From Hypomyces perniciosus (Eukaryota > Ascomycota > Sordariomycetes > Hypocreales > Hypocreaceae), in contig SPDT01000007.1 in the NCBI GenBank assembly GCA_008477525.1, positions 1,426,001-1,490,000 of the forward strand: DNA of 64,000 nt, written 5' to 3'. Under the pieces are notes generated by a model. That model had not been told where the DNA came from and did no database searches. It saw only the letters and a list, made by a program, of their open reading frames with translations. This document shows, piece after piece, positions 35,942 to 47,680 of the stretch (position 1 is the first letter of the stretch; every line of letters starts with the position of its first letter). Position numbers and translations under genes: made by a program.

Positions 35942-38900
35942 ATGGGGGACGATCTGGATCGTGAGCGCCCGGCGAAGCGCATCAAACTCGAGCTGTCGCC
36001 GCAGCATCAGCACCATTACCAGCACCAGCACCAGCACTCGCAGCCGCCCATGCATCATGGGCAACCCATCTTCGCGCCGCCTGTGAGCATGTCTGCTCCA
36101 ATGTCCTCCATGGCCGGCATGGGGCCTTATGCAGTCGGCCTCTGGGCCGCTCCAATTGGTAATCCAACCCCCGGGTTCGATGCGCCTTGGCCTCCTCCCT
36201 CTCAGTTACTTGTCGCCTTTGAGCCAACGCCAGAGGATGCCCACGTTGCCTGGGCTCCAGTTGCAGCTCCAGTTACGGGTCCCTCCCCGGCCCTTGTTGC
36301 AGCTGCATCTTCATCGGCGGCTTCTTCGGCGGCTTCTTCGACACCTGCAGACTCAACTCCAACGGCAACAACAAAAATAGAGACCGTAATTGCACCTTCG
36401 ATATCTCCAGGTAAGAAGTGGAACGAACTAATCATGATCCATCTCCCTCAGTTGCAGGTCTATGGAGCGTCTTTTCTTTCCTTTTTCCTTCTAAATACCC
36501 TTTCCTATCCAATCGGATCCCGATTGCTTCTTATGTCTTGCTCTTATTGCTAGCCTCTCGGCGCTGCCCCTGTCACCTAGCATCGCATTGCAGCGGACTC
36601 CATTACATCGCACCTGCATCTTGTCCCCATCACACGTCCCTCCATTAAAGGAGTAGAGAGAGGATATCTCCTCCTGCAGCAACAAATACAAGCTCACCCC
36701 GCTCCTGTGTTGTCCTACAACTTGGTTTTCATCTCGTCATACTGCTGTAACTCACTATCATTTCTCCATCCCTTGTCCTCCTACCACCCACACACATCCA
36801 AGCACATTTCTCACCACACATGAGCCATAGCGCATGCCATGGTTCAAAATCGAGCCCATAAACTGACGTTGGCTCCAGTGCCGCCGCCTGCAGAGTTTGA
36901 CCATCCCCCAGCAAACCATATCGATCCTCTGGATCCTTCCCCTCCTCTGTCCCAGCGGTCCCACCTACCCCGTGTGCTGCCAGCTACATCGGCCGAGCCG
37001 GTCCCGGACACACCGAGCAAATCCCAGGACCAACATCGCCGTAAGGTTCCATCCAAAACGCTGTTCGTCAGCCCATTTAGGGACTGCATAGGCAGCTTCG
37101 GGAAATTAACATCCCCTCGTTTCCCTCGCCCTTCAGATGGCAACGTCAATGGCTACATCAAGTTCCATTGGCCAGAACGCAAGACACCGGCTGACCGCTT
37201 ATCTACATCCTTTGTCAGAGAGTGCGATGACGAAGAGGAGGACAACGATGAACCAGAATCATCTCAGTCGTTCACAGCCAGACGGTCGTCTACTGCCCTG
37301 GCTCTTGCCCGCCATGCCTCCCCAGACTCTCCAGCTTCCACGATGAACTTTCGCTCACCAATTGCATCTGACTTCGCACTCTCTTTCATGAGCAACACGC
37401 CGCCGTCTACACAATCAAGTCCTACTTTAACCTTCTCATCTACCGGTGCAACAGAGCTCGTGACGGTCGGCCACTCAACAGCCGGAGGCCCGCGCATGGT
37501 GCCGCCGCAGTTCGGCCTAGGTACGAAGATGGATCATATGGATCGGCAGTTTTGGTCATTTTGTATGTGTAAATTCTCAAGCCCATTAAATCACGTTCCT
37601 TATCTCTGTTGCGTCTTTATACGCATAACTTCCCCCTTCTCTCTCTCATGCTTCTGATTCTAATATTATGCTTCGAAATAGATATCTTGAATTGGTGTCC
37701 TGGCCGGAGTGTCCTTGGTAAGACCAACCTGTGGCTCAAGGACTTCGCCAAGATGCATGAGAGCCCTGGCGTCTGTGCCGCAATTCAAAGCCTCGCGGGT
37801 ATCTACATATATGACTACCAGCCGATGGATACCATCCGCAGGCGGACTAACTCACGTTTCTCTCTTGCTGAGGGTCGCTTGAGCGATTTGCTCGATAAAT
37901 GGGACAGCCTGGATGGGGAGGAGGCGAGTGAACTGATCACAATTGCCTCCATTCTCTCCATGCAAGATGTGAGTCAACTTCTTTGCTTGCCCTATGGTGC
38001 AAAGGAATCTGTGCTAGCCTGACCCTGCAAAACCGACATGAACATTTCTGACGTGTAACCCAGATTGTCCTCACCGAACGTCGACTACAAAGGCCATATA
38101 ACCCTCGCTGGTTACAAGGATTTCGGCAGAGCGAACATTTCCTCGAGGCTACCGATCAAGGCTCGCGTTTCTGGCTAAAGACTAATGTCCAGCTTTCTTC
38201 ATTACGCATCTCCCAGTCCATCATCGTTGGCCGGGCTGTAATTCTAGCTCAGCCTATGATGCCACTTCCTTCACCGAAGACATTTGATCCTGAGCAACAG
38301 GCTGCTCGTTTTGGGTGGCTTCTATATGGTACGCCGCAAGACATGTATGAGATTCATGGCGGCTGTGGGTTTTCTAAGAAACTACTCCACGTCATGAGTC
38401 AAATCACGTACTGTGCCGCGCGGCTTCAGCAAGATCGTGAGAGTCCCATCATACCTCTCACCGCAGAATACCTACTTGACGAGTTATTGGAGATGAGGCA
38501 ATGGAGCAGCGAATCCAGAGACTGGGAGGAAGCAAAATCAGGACTACAGACAATCGAATGGGTGCGCGCTGTGCCAGAAGGGTACCTCATTGACTCGTCG
38601 CCGGCGATGACGGATGTTACAGCCGAGGCATGGAGAATTGCTGCAATCATATATCTCCAATGCCGAACTTTGAGGTTCGTCACTCTTGGCTCATAAAGGG
38701 ACCAAAACTAACCCCTGTCTTCTAGATTACCTCGAAATCACCCACACGTACTGGCCAACATGAATGATCTGGCAAAATGTATTCACATAATGCCGACATC
38801 AGGGACTTACTTTACCGCTCAAGCACCTCTATTTCCCGTCTTTCTCCTTGGCATGCTAGCAACCGTTCCCAACCACATGAATGTATCTAAGCGTTGGTTT

Positions 38901-39170
38901 GAAAAAGTTGTTAGCACACCTGTGCGAAGCGTACGTACTGCCCATACATGCATGTCTATCTTCCCATCCAGAAACTAATTATGATTGATACAGAGCGTTC
39001 CTCCGCTTTATGAAGCATTGCAAAGGATTTGGACATGGATCAACTCAGAACCCGACCTGGCGCCACCGATCAACTGCGATAATTTAGAGATTGGCAAGAG
39101 ACGTCCCTGGTGGGAACGCCTTGTCCTACGAGTTCAAGTGAGAGAGCATGAAGTGCTATGCCTAACCTGA
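35942..39170 (+). CDS. fungal-specific transcription factor domain protein (Fungal_trans_2 type)
   Basis: The conserved C-terminal part is secure: exons to 37562, then 37682-37968, 38064-38674, 38726-38930 and 38994-39170. Landmarks are DRQFWSFYILNWCPGRSVLG, NLWLKDFAKMHESPGVCAAI, AGIYIYDYQ and EAWRIAAIIYLQCRTLR, typical of the Fungal_trans_2 domain in zinc-cluster regulators. The 5' part is less certain. An exon 35942-36410 (MGDDLDRERPAKRIKLE, with a nuclear-signal-like KRIK and His/Gln-rich repeats) joins in frame to 36894 through a long (483-nt) intron, giving 805 aa. Alternatively the gene starts at 36839 (MVQNRAHKL, 667 aa). I found no CxxCx6C zinc cluster in any frame between them, so it may lack the DNA-binding domain or the model may be missing an exon. 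Confidence 0.7.
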
Positions 39171-39306
39171 GGCGGGAGGTATCATTTATTTTGGGTTCCA
39201 AGTCTATACCGGCGACGATCTCCCTTTCATTAGCAGCCCCTCATTATCACTGCCCACCGGTTGGGATTCCCGCACCAGGAAACACACGATGAAGAATTCA
39301 TCGCCA

Positions 39307-40519
39307 TTAGATAATGCCTGAAACGGCACTGTCGCCGTCGTCTTGATCTTGCTCTCCCTTCGTCTTCAGAAGGTACTGGCCTGGTTCCAGTGGTTAGCAA
39401 GAGGTGGAAAGACAGTCACAGGTTGGTCACCAGGGTGGTAACTTACAAAACTGCGAGTTGGGAGCCTGCCAAACCGCGATCACACTCAATCCCGCCTTGT
39501 GGCACATGAGTCGAACACTCTCCTCACCGTACTTGTGGGAGTCGAACCAGTCGAGCTCCTCACCTTCCCTGATGATACGCCCTAACCTGTGAATCGTGAT
39601 ATCTCTCTTGGCACGAAAGAAGAACCGATGGCGAGTCGTGGGCTGGCTTTCCAGTTGAGCCAGGAACTCCCAGTCTTCTTCTCTAAACCAGTCCTCGCCG
39701 ATAAGTCTGTTGGCATGATCGAATCCGTTCAAAAAGAACTGGCGATATAGATCATCTCTCGAATGGTAAGCAGCCCATATTTTGTCCTTGTCTGTAGGGA
39801 GCAGGTGGGCATCCATCCCAACAAGGAGGAAGTCATCCGGTCGAAGAGTATTTGCCCAAAACTTGAGGTGACTCAAAGCTTCGGGCCATGGGTCATTGCA
39901 GAGGACGGAGCCCAACGACAGAAACAACCTCTGGCTCTGTATGCCTTGGACATACTCCATCCCATCTTGGAATGTGCCCCAGATACCCGCACAGGTCACC
40001 TTGGAGTCGACCGCTGAATGTCTGTTAACAAGATAACCGACATTCTGCTCTAATGATGCCCGGGAGATGTCGAGGGCCATATAGGTAGCTTCTAGCTTTG
40101 CCTTCTCAAACCAGGCGAGCAGATGCCCTACCTTCCGTGTATCGCTGATCCGACGACAACACCAATTAGCCTATCTGAAATCATGCCAAAAAGTTGATGG
40201 CTTAGGCGGGCACTTACCCGGCTCCTAGATCAATCACGGTGACGCCCCGGCTCAGGTGTTGAACAACCTCGGCCCCATGAGTATCAAAGAGAGCGATCTC
40301 ATCGTGTGTTTGGTAGAATTCCGGAGTGAAGATGATCTCGTTCCAGATGGGCAGACCAACATCCGTGTAGAGAAGCTCATCAGGAAGTGTCGGTTTGGAA
40401 TTGGGGCCGTATACGGCTGTGAGGACACGTGATAGTCTCTCACCAACGTCGTCATACATGCGGCTGCCACCGATATCTATCACATCACCGTTGCTTGGCC
40501 TCTTGTGTTTGGGCAACAT
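39307..40519 (-). CDS. EgtD-fold SAM-dependent N-methyltransferase
   Basis: Exons 40519-40218, 40144-39447 and 39380-39307 give 357 aa. The family (histidine-specific methyltransferase / EgtD fold) includes bacterial EgtD, the first domain of fungal Egt1, and the dimethylallyltryptophan N-methyltransferases EasF and FgaMT. Seen here: VIDIGGSR near the N-terminus, LPDELLYTDVGLPIWNEIIF, YQTHDEIALF, the SAM motif VTVIDLGAGDTRKVGHLL (split by intron 1), MALDISRASLEQ, FLSLGSVLCND and FLLVGMDAHL, ending APNSQFCQYLLKTKGEQ. As a single-domain enzyme of this size it is closer in layout to EasF/FgaMT than to the two-domain Egt1, but no ergot or other alkaloid genes lie near. The methyl acceptor is therefore open. 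Confidence 0.82.
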
Positions 40520-42784
40520 GGTGAAATCCGAGTGACGCCAAAATCTCGAGCGATACAGAAACCAAAAATATATGGAGAAGGGCGGGGAAGATGACCGAAA
40601 AAGAAGCGAGGGGCCGGCACCGTATGCCTGAGATATGTCGAATGCCAAGTCCGAAAATTAAGAGGGACGGTATCTATGCCTTACGATGGTGCGATATCGA
40701 TTGTAGCCTCAGCTTGTCACTGTCTCTATTTCTTGAGATGGTTGCAGACGTTGTGTCGAGCAGAGAAGATTCGTCGCCGTCTTATAAGTTGCTGCCAGAC
40801 ACTCCGGTGTACTTCCGATGACGGGGGAGGAAGGAGATACAACAGTGAATGACGACAAGTGTCGAGGAGAAAAAAAAATCAACAAGGGAGACGAGACGGA
40901 CACAACACTCAATTCCACCTGCCGGGCAGGGCTTTGACTGGCGCGTTTGTCGATTCACTCCACAAAGCGCAGGGCAGTGATTGAACTCTGCGGCAATGAT
41001 CCCAGCCTGATGTCTCTTGTCGCGCGCTGCACCGCACGCTGCGCAACTGCATGTCAAGTCGTTGTACGTGCGTGCGTTGCTTTGGCAGGAGGGTCCTAAT
41101 AGGATGAAGGGACGTCCAGGATGAGATGAGAAGATGACAGTTTCGACACTACAGCGCTTCGTACATTACCTGCCTGGTATGCCGCCGGGTTGCCGTAACC
41201 AGCCAGCAACCGGCTAACCCACACAAGCCCACCTGGCAATTTGAGGCGAACCTTGGATCATGGACCAGGGTATGGCCGGAAGAGGTTCACCCTACATTAG
41301 CTCGCTGCATGGAGGGGTGACATTGCGTACAACCCAAACCCCCCTGTCAGGACGAGCCACCGTTGGGGAACTGGGGGGCGCGACAAGGCTAGGTAGGCAA
41401 ACCACATTGGGGGACCTCAAACATGATCCGCTCTCCGGCATCAGGATGCAGTCGGGCCATGTCGGCCATTTTGCCCTCCCCCGTCCAGTGCAACGCTGGG
41501 CCAAGATGCTGGCTGGGAAAAGAGAAGAGAAGAAATGACATGGGCATGGGGGTGAGAGATGGACGGACTGAATTCTCCATCTGGATGAAGTTGAACATCT
41601 GCACAACACTGCACGTACCCACACCGTCACACGTGCTTGACAGCGCTTGTATGGCTGTGCTAATGAAGTTCGGGGTGGAGGTCGAAGCCATCATCGAATG
41701 CCACGTGCCATCATAATAGCCGCCGCTGTAGCTCCGTGTCTCGTCACCTATCCATGGCCTACGTAAGTGATTGCGGTGTCCAAGCAAGAAAGGCACAAAG
41801 AACGTGAGGAAGAGGCTTTGGTGTTGCAGGGTGTTACCGGTAGATCCGCGGCGATGCTGCGCAGCTACGTTGGAGGCGGACAGGGCGTGATATGAGAGGT
41901 CCCGATGAGGATAGTGGGCTCTCCACCTCCGGATCATTGGGTCTTCCTTATCAAGAGAGTTCCTTTACTAGGGTTGCCAAGTGTGTTTACACTGTGTCAA
42001 ACTCGGTACCGTGCGTGTGTGGTGTCTCGGGGTGTGTAACTGCTATTGCTAGTACAATACGAGATGTGAGAGTGTGTCCGGAGAAAAGATGCAAGTCATG
42101 ATCTGAAAGAGCGGAACATTAATACTAAGTAGTAGTTATCTGCCTACCTTAGTACTCAGCAATGCACATATGTACATATATGTGTGTATGTATGTAGATA
42201 GCGTGGACCCGCCGAAAAGCTTGATTGGGTGTTTGGCGCGGCTGAAAAGAGAGGCGTGTGCTGTCCTTCTGGCGAATGCGGTTTCGATCTGCCTGTTTGC
42301 ATGTGCAATGGCTTTCTTCGGATGAGGCCCTAGGCGTTTTTCATTATGCAACGTCTGTTGATCAATGCCACTAGAGCTGCTACTACTTAGCTATCAACGT
42401 ACGAAGTAAATTAGACTGTACTCGCCATTAGCCATCCGTGAATCTGTGAAGGCAGCTCGTGGTGCAGATGGGATACAAGAGCACTGTGTACGAAGTACTG
42501 CGTTTTGGTCGGTGACGGTCTCTCATTAGGACACGCCCCCTCAGTGCCTGCGCCCGTTTCCCGGCGGTTTCTTAAGCTGCTGGTCTGGAGTCCTAGCTGC
42601 TTATTGTACAGTGTGGACGAAGCAAGTACGGGGTTGGTACCCATATTAACGCTCCCGCCCCTTTGGTTCACCGTCAGCCACGTCCGGCGGGGAGCCGTTG
42701 GTGCCGTCTGAATAGTAGAACTGCATGGATGTTCGTGCGAGGATGCAACGGCGCAAGGTATGGCTGGAGAGACATGTGGTTCTC

Positions 42785-42802
42785 GTACGAAGTACTTCGT
42801 AC
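42785..42802. repeat. perfect palindrome of the dispersed word, 18 nt
   Basis: GTACGAAGTACTTCGTAC equals its own reverse complement. It is two TACGAAGTA words fused head to head, in intergenic sequence. Confidence 0.9.
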
Positions 42803-43160
42803 AGTCAGTCAGTATATGGGGACAGGGAACAACCTCGCACGCCCGCCCTGTGACTGGCGTGGTGTGTGCTATTTTTTTCTTGGTCTTTCTTTTTTTTTGT
42901 GTTCCGCCGTCTTGTTTCTGATGCAGCTTATCGACCGTTGAACAAATAAGAGACAGTGATCTAAACAATGCGGGTTAGCTGTGGCGTCGACAGGGACCCT
43001 ACATGTAGTAGTGGTAAGTAAGTAAGGTTACGCCGAATGGCACTCCGTAGTAGTACATGGCTATTTTGGTGTCTCGTTCATGCAACTTGATGGTGCCCTT
43101 GAAGATGCTGTACCGGGCATGGCGGTCAGAATGAGGCAAAGCCAGGGATGCACAAGGCTG

Positions 43161-43203
43161 TGGCATAGCATGGCATAGCATGGCATAGCATGGCATGGCA
43201 TGG
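43161..43203 (+). repeat. TGGCATAGCA tandem repeat
   Basis: Three perfect 10-nt units (43161-43190) followed by a degenerate TGGCATGGCATGG. It is simple tandem repetition with no associated gene. Confidence 0.9.
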
Positions 43204-44650
43204 CCGCATATGTATGGAGATAATACTTCGTACTTCGTAGTACGGAGGAGTATCCGTCCCCTGGCGTTCTCCCCTTTACTCCTGCATATTCGACCGTCAT
43301 GCTGACAACGAAATACGAGTAGGCAAAAGGGACATACCACTTCGTACTCATGAGGACATACCTAGTACTATAATGGGATGCTGAGCAGCGTTTTCTTCAG
43401 GCGAGCTCGAGATTGCGCTGGGTTTCGTCTGGGTTATCCCTCTTTTGACTCGGTGCGTGGATCTGCTTGTGGCTCTGCTTGTAGCTCCGAATCATCAAAG
43501 TGACAGGTAGTAAAAGTTAGCAGGAAAAGTACCGGGCAGGTGGGGTTGCGCCTGAAATGGCGGTAGGGACCAGAGCCGATACACGTCCAGCACTAATGTA
43601 GGTACCTGCCAACGGCGACTACAGCCTTTATGAGGAATTCTCAGAATGGACAGTGTTGCTTGCTTGAGGGTGGGACTGCGTCTATGTCTCCGTGTTCCGA
43701 CTTGGGGATCAAAATGGTGGGCAGGATCAAGAGACGACAGACAAGATCGGCTCTGGGGCTGAAAATGGGTATGCCACGAGATTCAACGCCATGTACGAAG
43801 TGGTGTACTCTGTAGGATGTGCAGATGAAGGTACTCCGTACATTGACTAACTCCATAGAGAACTTCAGCAGGCGATAGCAAGGATTGTGAGATTCTCGCT
43901 AGCCGGGGGGGGGGCTGGGTGATCGAGATGAGATGCATGTCCGTCATTTCATGGTCGCGTTCAGGATACTACTAGTATTTTAGTCGTAGTAGTAGTAGTA
44001 CGAAGTACTCCATCTGGTTGGAACATGTCCGTTTCTCACCACATGGCACATCATGGCCTTTTCCCCCCGCGCACAAGAAATCGCCATCCTCTTCATCATA
44101 ATCTAGTTGGGAAGTCCGAGCTGGGCCTTTTGGGTGCCACGAGCGTTGGTACGAAGTAGTACTCGTAGTAGTATTACGGGGACGGAATCTACCAGGGCGC
44201 TCCGTACGGACAATCCAATGTTCTAGAGCAAGCATACTATTTTGGCACCTGTATGAAGTACATCTGCAAATGCACAAAGGAAAAAAAAAGAGAAAAGAAA
44301 AAGAGGTGGTGTGGGTCTTTCCTATTCTTAGTATGCAGAAGTGGTGGGAACAGAACGAGATGTCGAAGGGGAGCTAACAAGAGGTTAAACTACCTACCTT
44401 TACGAGTATGTATGCTCAACGGTCGACTCGCATTGTGGTGTTCCTGTTAGGTCGTGGAAGGAAAGATACCGTCCATTATCGATTGGCTCGTGTATGCCAC
44501 TCATGCTACCGACACCAGAGTAGAAGCAGTCCAGCCGGCATGGCATGGATAATCGATGAGGGCGTGTAACTGTCGACTATATTCGTCTCGCCTCATCGCC
44601 TCGTCGTCTGTCTCCCGTTTCCTCGTCGCCTTGCCTCGCCAAACGGCCGC

Positions 44651-44720
44651 CTCGCCTCGCCTCGCCTCGCCTCGCCTCACATTGTCTTGTCTTGCCTTGT
44701 CATGTCTTGCCTTGCCTTGC
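44651..44720 (+). repeat. CTCGC / CTTGC pentanucleotide array
   Basis: About six CTCGC units (44651-44680) pass into diverged CTTGT/CTTGC units to ~44720, which looks like one expanding array that has partly mutated C to T. Confidence 0.85.
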
Positions 44721-45977
44721 AGGCGCCCGCAGGGGTGTTTTGCCGAAGGCACCCTGTTTTGTGTTGTCAGGGCAATTGACGTTGCTGGGCTCAATGCCCA
44801 ATGATGGAGTACCGGAGCTGGTTCCGGCGGTGGTGGAGGAAGAAAAGGATTTCCAAGATTTTTTTTTAATGGCGGCCAATTCAATTAAAGCAGCAGCAGC
44901 AGCAGATTCAGGCCAGGCAATGAACCAACAGTGTGACTGCCTCTACAGAGCACGAGTACGGAGTAGTAGTATATACAAGGGAGCTCTTGAAATATTAGCG
45001 AGTGGAGGGGAATATGAGGAAAGAAAGAGGAGCCGTGGGAGTTGGAAGTACTCCCCCGCTATCACGAAAGCGAGCGAGCGCCCGCTGTATTAGTCGGTAC
45101 CTGATTCTCCAGGGTTCTCGGGGAAAATTAGCATCATCAAATTCATGATCCCTTATGGACATCTCCGATCCTGACCGACATCAGATGCGGAGTGTACTCC
45201 GTACGAAATACTGAAATACTTCGTACTACGAAAGTACTGCCGCATACGAGCCCGAGGACTACCTAACAAAGTACGGCGGACAAATTCCATCCGCCCGCCT
45301 GATGTGCGAGACATTGACAAGTTACGCGCGAAAGGCGTCGTCTTTCTGACAACAAAGTACGGAGTACGAACGAAGCAGTAGTACGAGTACGTACTTCGTC
45401 CATTGTTCCCAACGGTTTTTTCTTTCTGTCTCCCTTTGCCGTTGCGAACGCCTCATGCGGCCACGCGATCCATTTAGACCCCGTCCCTGATAGAGCTGAC
45501 GACCCATCGGCTGCGCCACCATCACATCCCGAGCGACCAAGCACACAACACAGCACAGCATCGGATGTGCGACATGCTGCCCTCTTACGCCCTCTTACGC
45601 ACTCCCTACATCATACAGCTAGGCTTCCGGCACTCCATCCACAAATCCATGGGTTTTATAAATCGTACGACTTTTGGCTGTCTCACCGTCCATGGAGATT
45701 GAAGCTGCTGGGCGTTGACACTTCTGCTGTAGCCACCCAACGCACTGCCGAAGCCTATCAAGCTCTTGTCTGCCCCCAACGTTGAGATCTAGACTTGGCT
45801 AGGGTGGGAGTGAGAGCCGATCCGTTGGTGGGGTCCTAGAAAACCTAGTGTTGCATGCAAAATGTCATCATGGTTCGAGAAGGGGAAAAAGAACGAAAAG
45901 GGCGGTGGAAATACGATTGCTAGCATTACCCAAGATTGCCAAGCGACAATAGCCGAGGCTGAGGCATGTAGTGGTAC

Positions 45978-46006
45978 TAGTAGTAGTAGTAGTAGTAGTA
46001 GTAGTA
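45978..46006 (+). repeat. TAG trinucleotide microsatellite
   Basis: About nine consecutive TAG units flanked by TACTAG/TACTAC, continuous with the TACT-rich character of this gene-free region. Confidence 0.85.
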
Positions 46007-46214
46007 CTACATAATTATGGAGGTAGGGAGAGAGAGAGGGGGAGAGCTGGAGCCTCGTTGGAGCTGTGGAGAAGAGAGAAGCTGACCCATCAAGAATCGA
46101 AGGTTCGAAACCTTCTCCATCTCTCACGCCATCATCATGCAGCGAGGCAAGCCTTCATTTTGCTGAGGATGCTGGGGCCCCCAGCCAGCCCTACATACAT
46201 ACTACTGTACCTCC

Positions 46215-46230
46215 TACGAAGTACTTCGTA
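46215..46230. repeat. perfect palindrome of the dispersed word, 16 nt
   Basis: TACGAAGTACTTCGTA is a perfect palindrome, followed at once by CAGGTACT. It is the second of three such sites within 4 kb. Confidence 0.9.
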
Positions 46231-46721
46231 CAGGTACTAATTCCGTGTGTTTTTCTTCCTTTTTCTCAGCCCTGAAATTACTAAGAGGACGGGAATACCC
46301 GAGTAGCGGGACCCGTCCCCGCCGTGACACTTGGTCGTGTGTCAATCTTCTCAGACACTACGACTACGAGCACGACTTGATGCCAGCGGACGGACAAATA
46401 CTGGGTGTCCTGTTGCAATTTTCTGAGCTTCCCTAGGTTGATCAACCCTGGCTGCCTCTGCTGGGAGGGCGTTCTCCTTTTCGGACGATTTACATCACTA
46501 GCAGGGACTGGATGGACAGGGGTGAGGACCCTTAGCCATGCACCTTGTGTTAGCGCTACCATTTGGGTCTGTGGCTAACGCAGAACCGATTTATGACCTT
46601 CTGGGGCGCCGGCATGTGGGTTGCACTCACGCGAGATGCCTCAATTGGGCGGCTTGCCCTCCAACGGGAGATTGCAGGGGCAGCTGGAGGGTAGTAAAAT
46701 GTGAGCGACAAATGTGCCGTA

Positions 46722-46741
46722 CGTACGAAGTACTTCGTACG
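46722..46741. repeat. perfect palindrome of the dispersed word, 20 nt
   Basis: CGTACGAAGTACTTCGTACG is the longest perfect copy in the window and contains the 18-nt form found at 42785. Confidence 0.9.
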
Positions 46742-47293
46742 GGCAATGCTGACTTTGGTGATACAGCATTTACGAGCTGTACCACTTCGTATACCACTAT
46801 CATACTGTGCAACGTCAGGTACACGGACCAACATCATCGTGCCGTAACAATGCAAGACTTGGACTCCGAGACCGCTACTTTCATATCGATAATTTCTTCC
46901 TTCTTCTTTTTTTCAACTGCATGAGACCAGTCATTACGAAGCACCATCCATCCTATTATGCCTTGATCCTGGGCCGGGAAAACCTTCCCGGCCAGCCTAT
47001 TACCGACCCGGAACCGGGGAGCAATTGCTGAGTCCTGGTGTTCTCGTGACTTACGAGTATTCTTCTTCTCACAGGCGTCTGTACGAGTATCTTGGACAGA
47101 TTGTACAAGTAACAATCATATGCATTTCATTTAGTTCAGTGGGGAGCGACGGTGCTGAACTCGCCGGCGCCGTCGCACCGAAAATGACAGGTCATCCGTG
47201 GCCATTGGAGTCGGCGCTGGTGTTGGTGAATGGCCGCTGTTTGGCTATTCATTGAAACATGGCTCCAGAGCGAAGTGCGAGAAGTGAAAGCGC

Positions 47294-47680
47294 TCATACT
47301 GTATGCAAGCAATCTGCCCAACAGTGGCCCCAAATCTGGCTACCTACCTGTGACTTTGTCATATTTCCTAGTGGTGGCCAAGGACGGAGCATTCGCCTAA
47401 TATCTTCCTTTGTCCGTGAATGAGCGATATACTCCGTACACCATTTATCTCCGGTCAGCATATCACGTCCAACCAGTCCCTGGGAGGGAGGAGAGGATGG
47501 CACAGAAAGAATTCTGAGAATCCTGCGAACAGAACGGATGATGCCATTGGAACGACCCAGAGCGGAGCGCTGATATTCCTCGTCGCCAAATGCGGCTTGC
47601 TCCAGACTGGACGAGAAGATGTTCTGCTCCGCCTGGCTGTCATTGATAGGTTCGATACGATACACACGACGATGTAGCAT
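47294..47680 (-). CDS. doubtful hypothetical ORF
   Basis: A 128-codon frame with mixed, protein-like composition (e.g. NDSQAEQNIFSSSLEQAAFG, GLVGRDMLTGDKWCTEYIAH). A GTAGGT donor-like site follows NMTKSQ, so it could be the first exon of an unrecognised gene. Against this, it matches no family I know, and one copy of the intergenic word (TACTCCGTA, 47430-47438) lies inside it, whereas no believable exon in the window contains that word. I list it only because the surrounding 9.5 kb is otherwise empty. Confidence 0.2.
   Translation of the reverse strand: MLHRRVYRIEPINDSQAEQNIFSSSLEQAAFGDEEYQRSALGRSNGIIRSVRRILRILSVPSSPPSQGLVGRDMLTGDKWCTEYIAHSRTKEDIRRMLRPWPPLGNMTKSQVGSQIWGHCWADCLHTV

Noticed and set aside
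36412..36838. Possible exon with a Zn2Cys6 cluster for the Fungal_trans_2 gene
   Set aside because: All three frames contain stops and no CxxC...CxxC pattern with basic residues.
46102..46112. GGTTCGAAACC, a perfect tRNA B-box, with a GAAGG/CCTTC stem around it
   Set aside because: No matching A-box or acceptor stem upstream at a workable distance; the 5' flank is GA-rich simple sequence and does not fold into a cloverleaf by eye.
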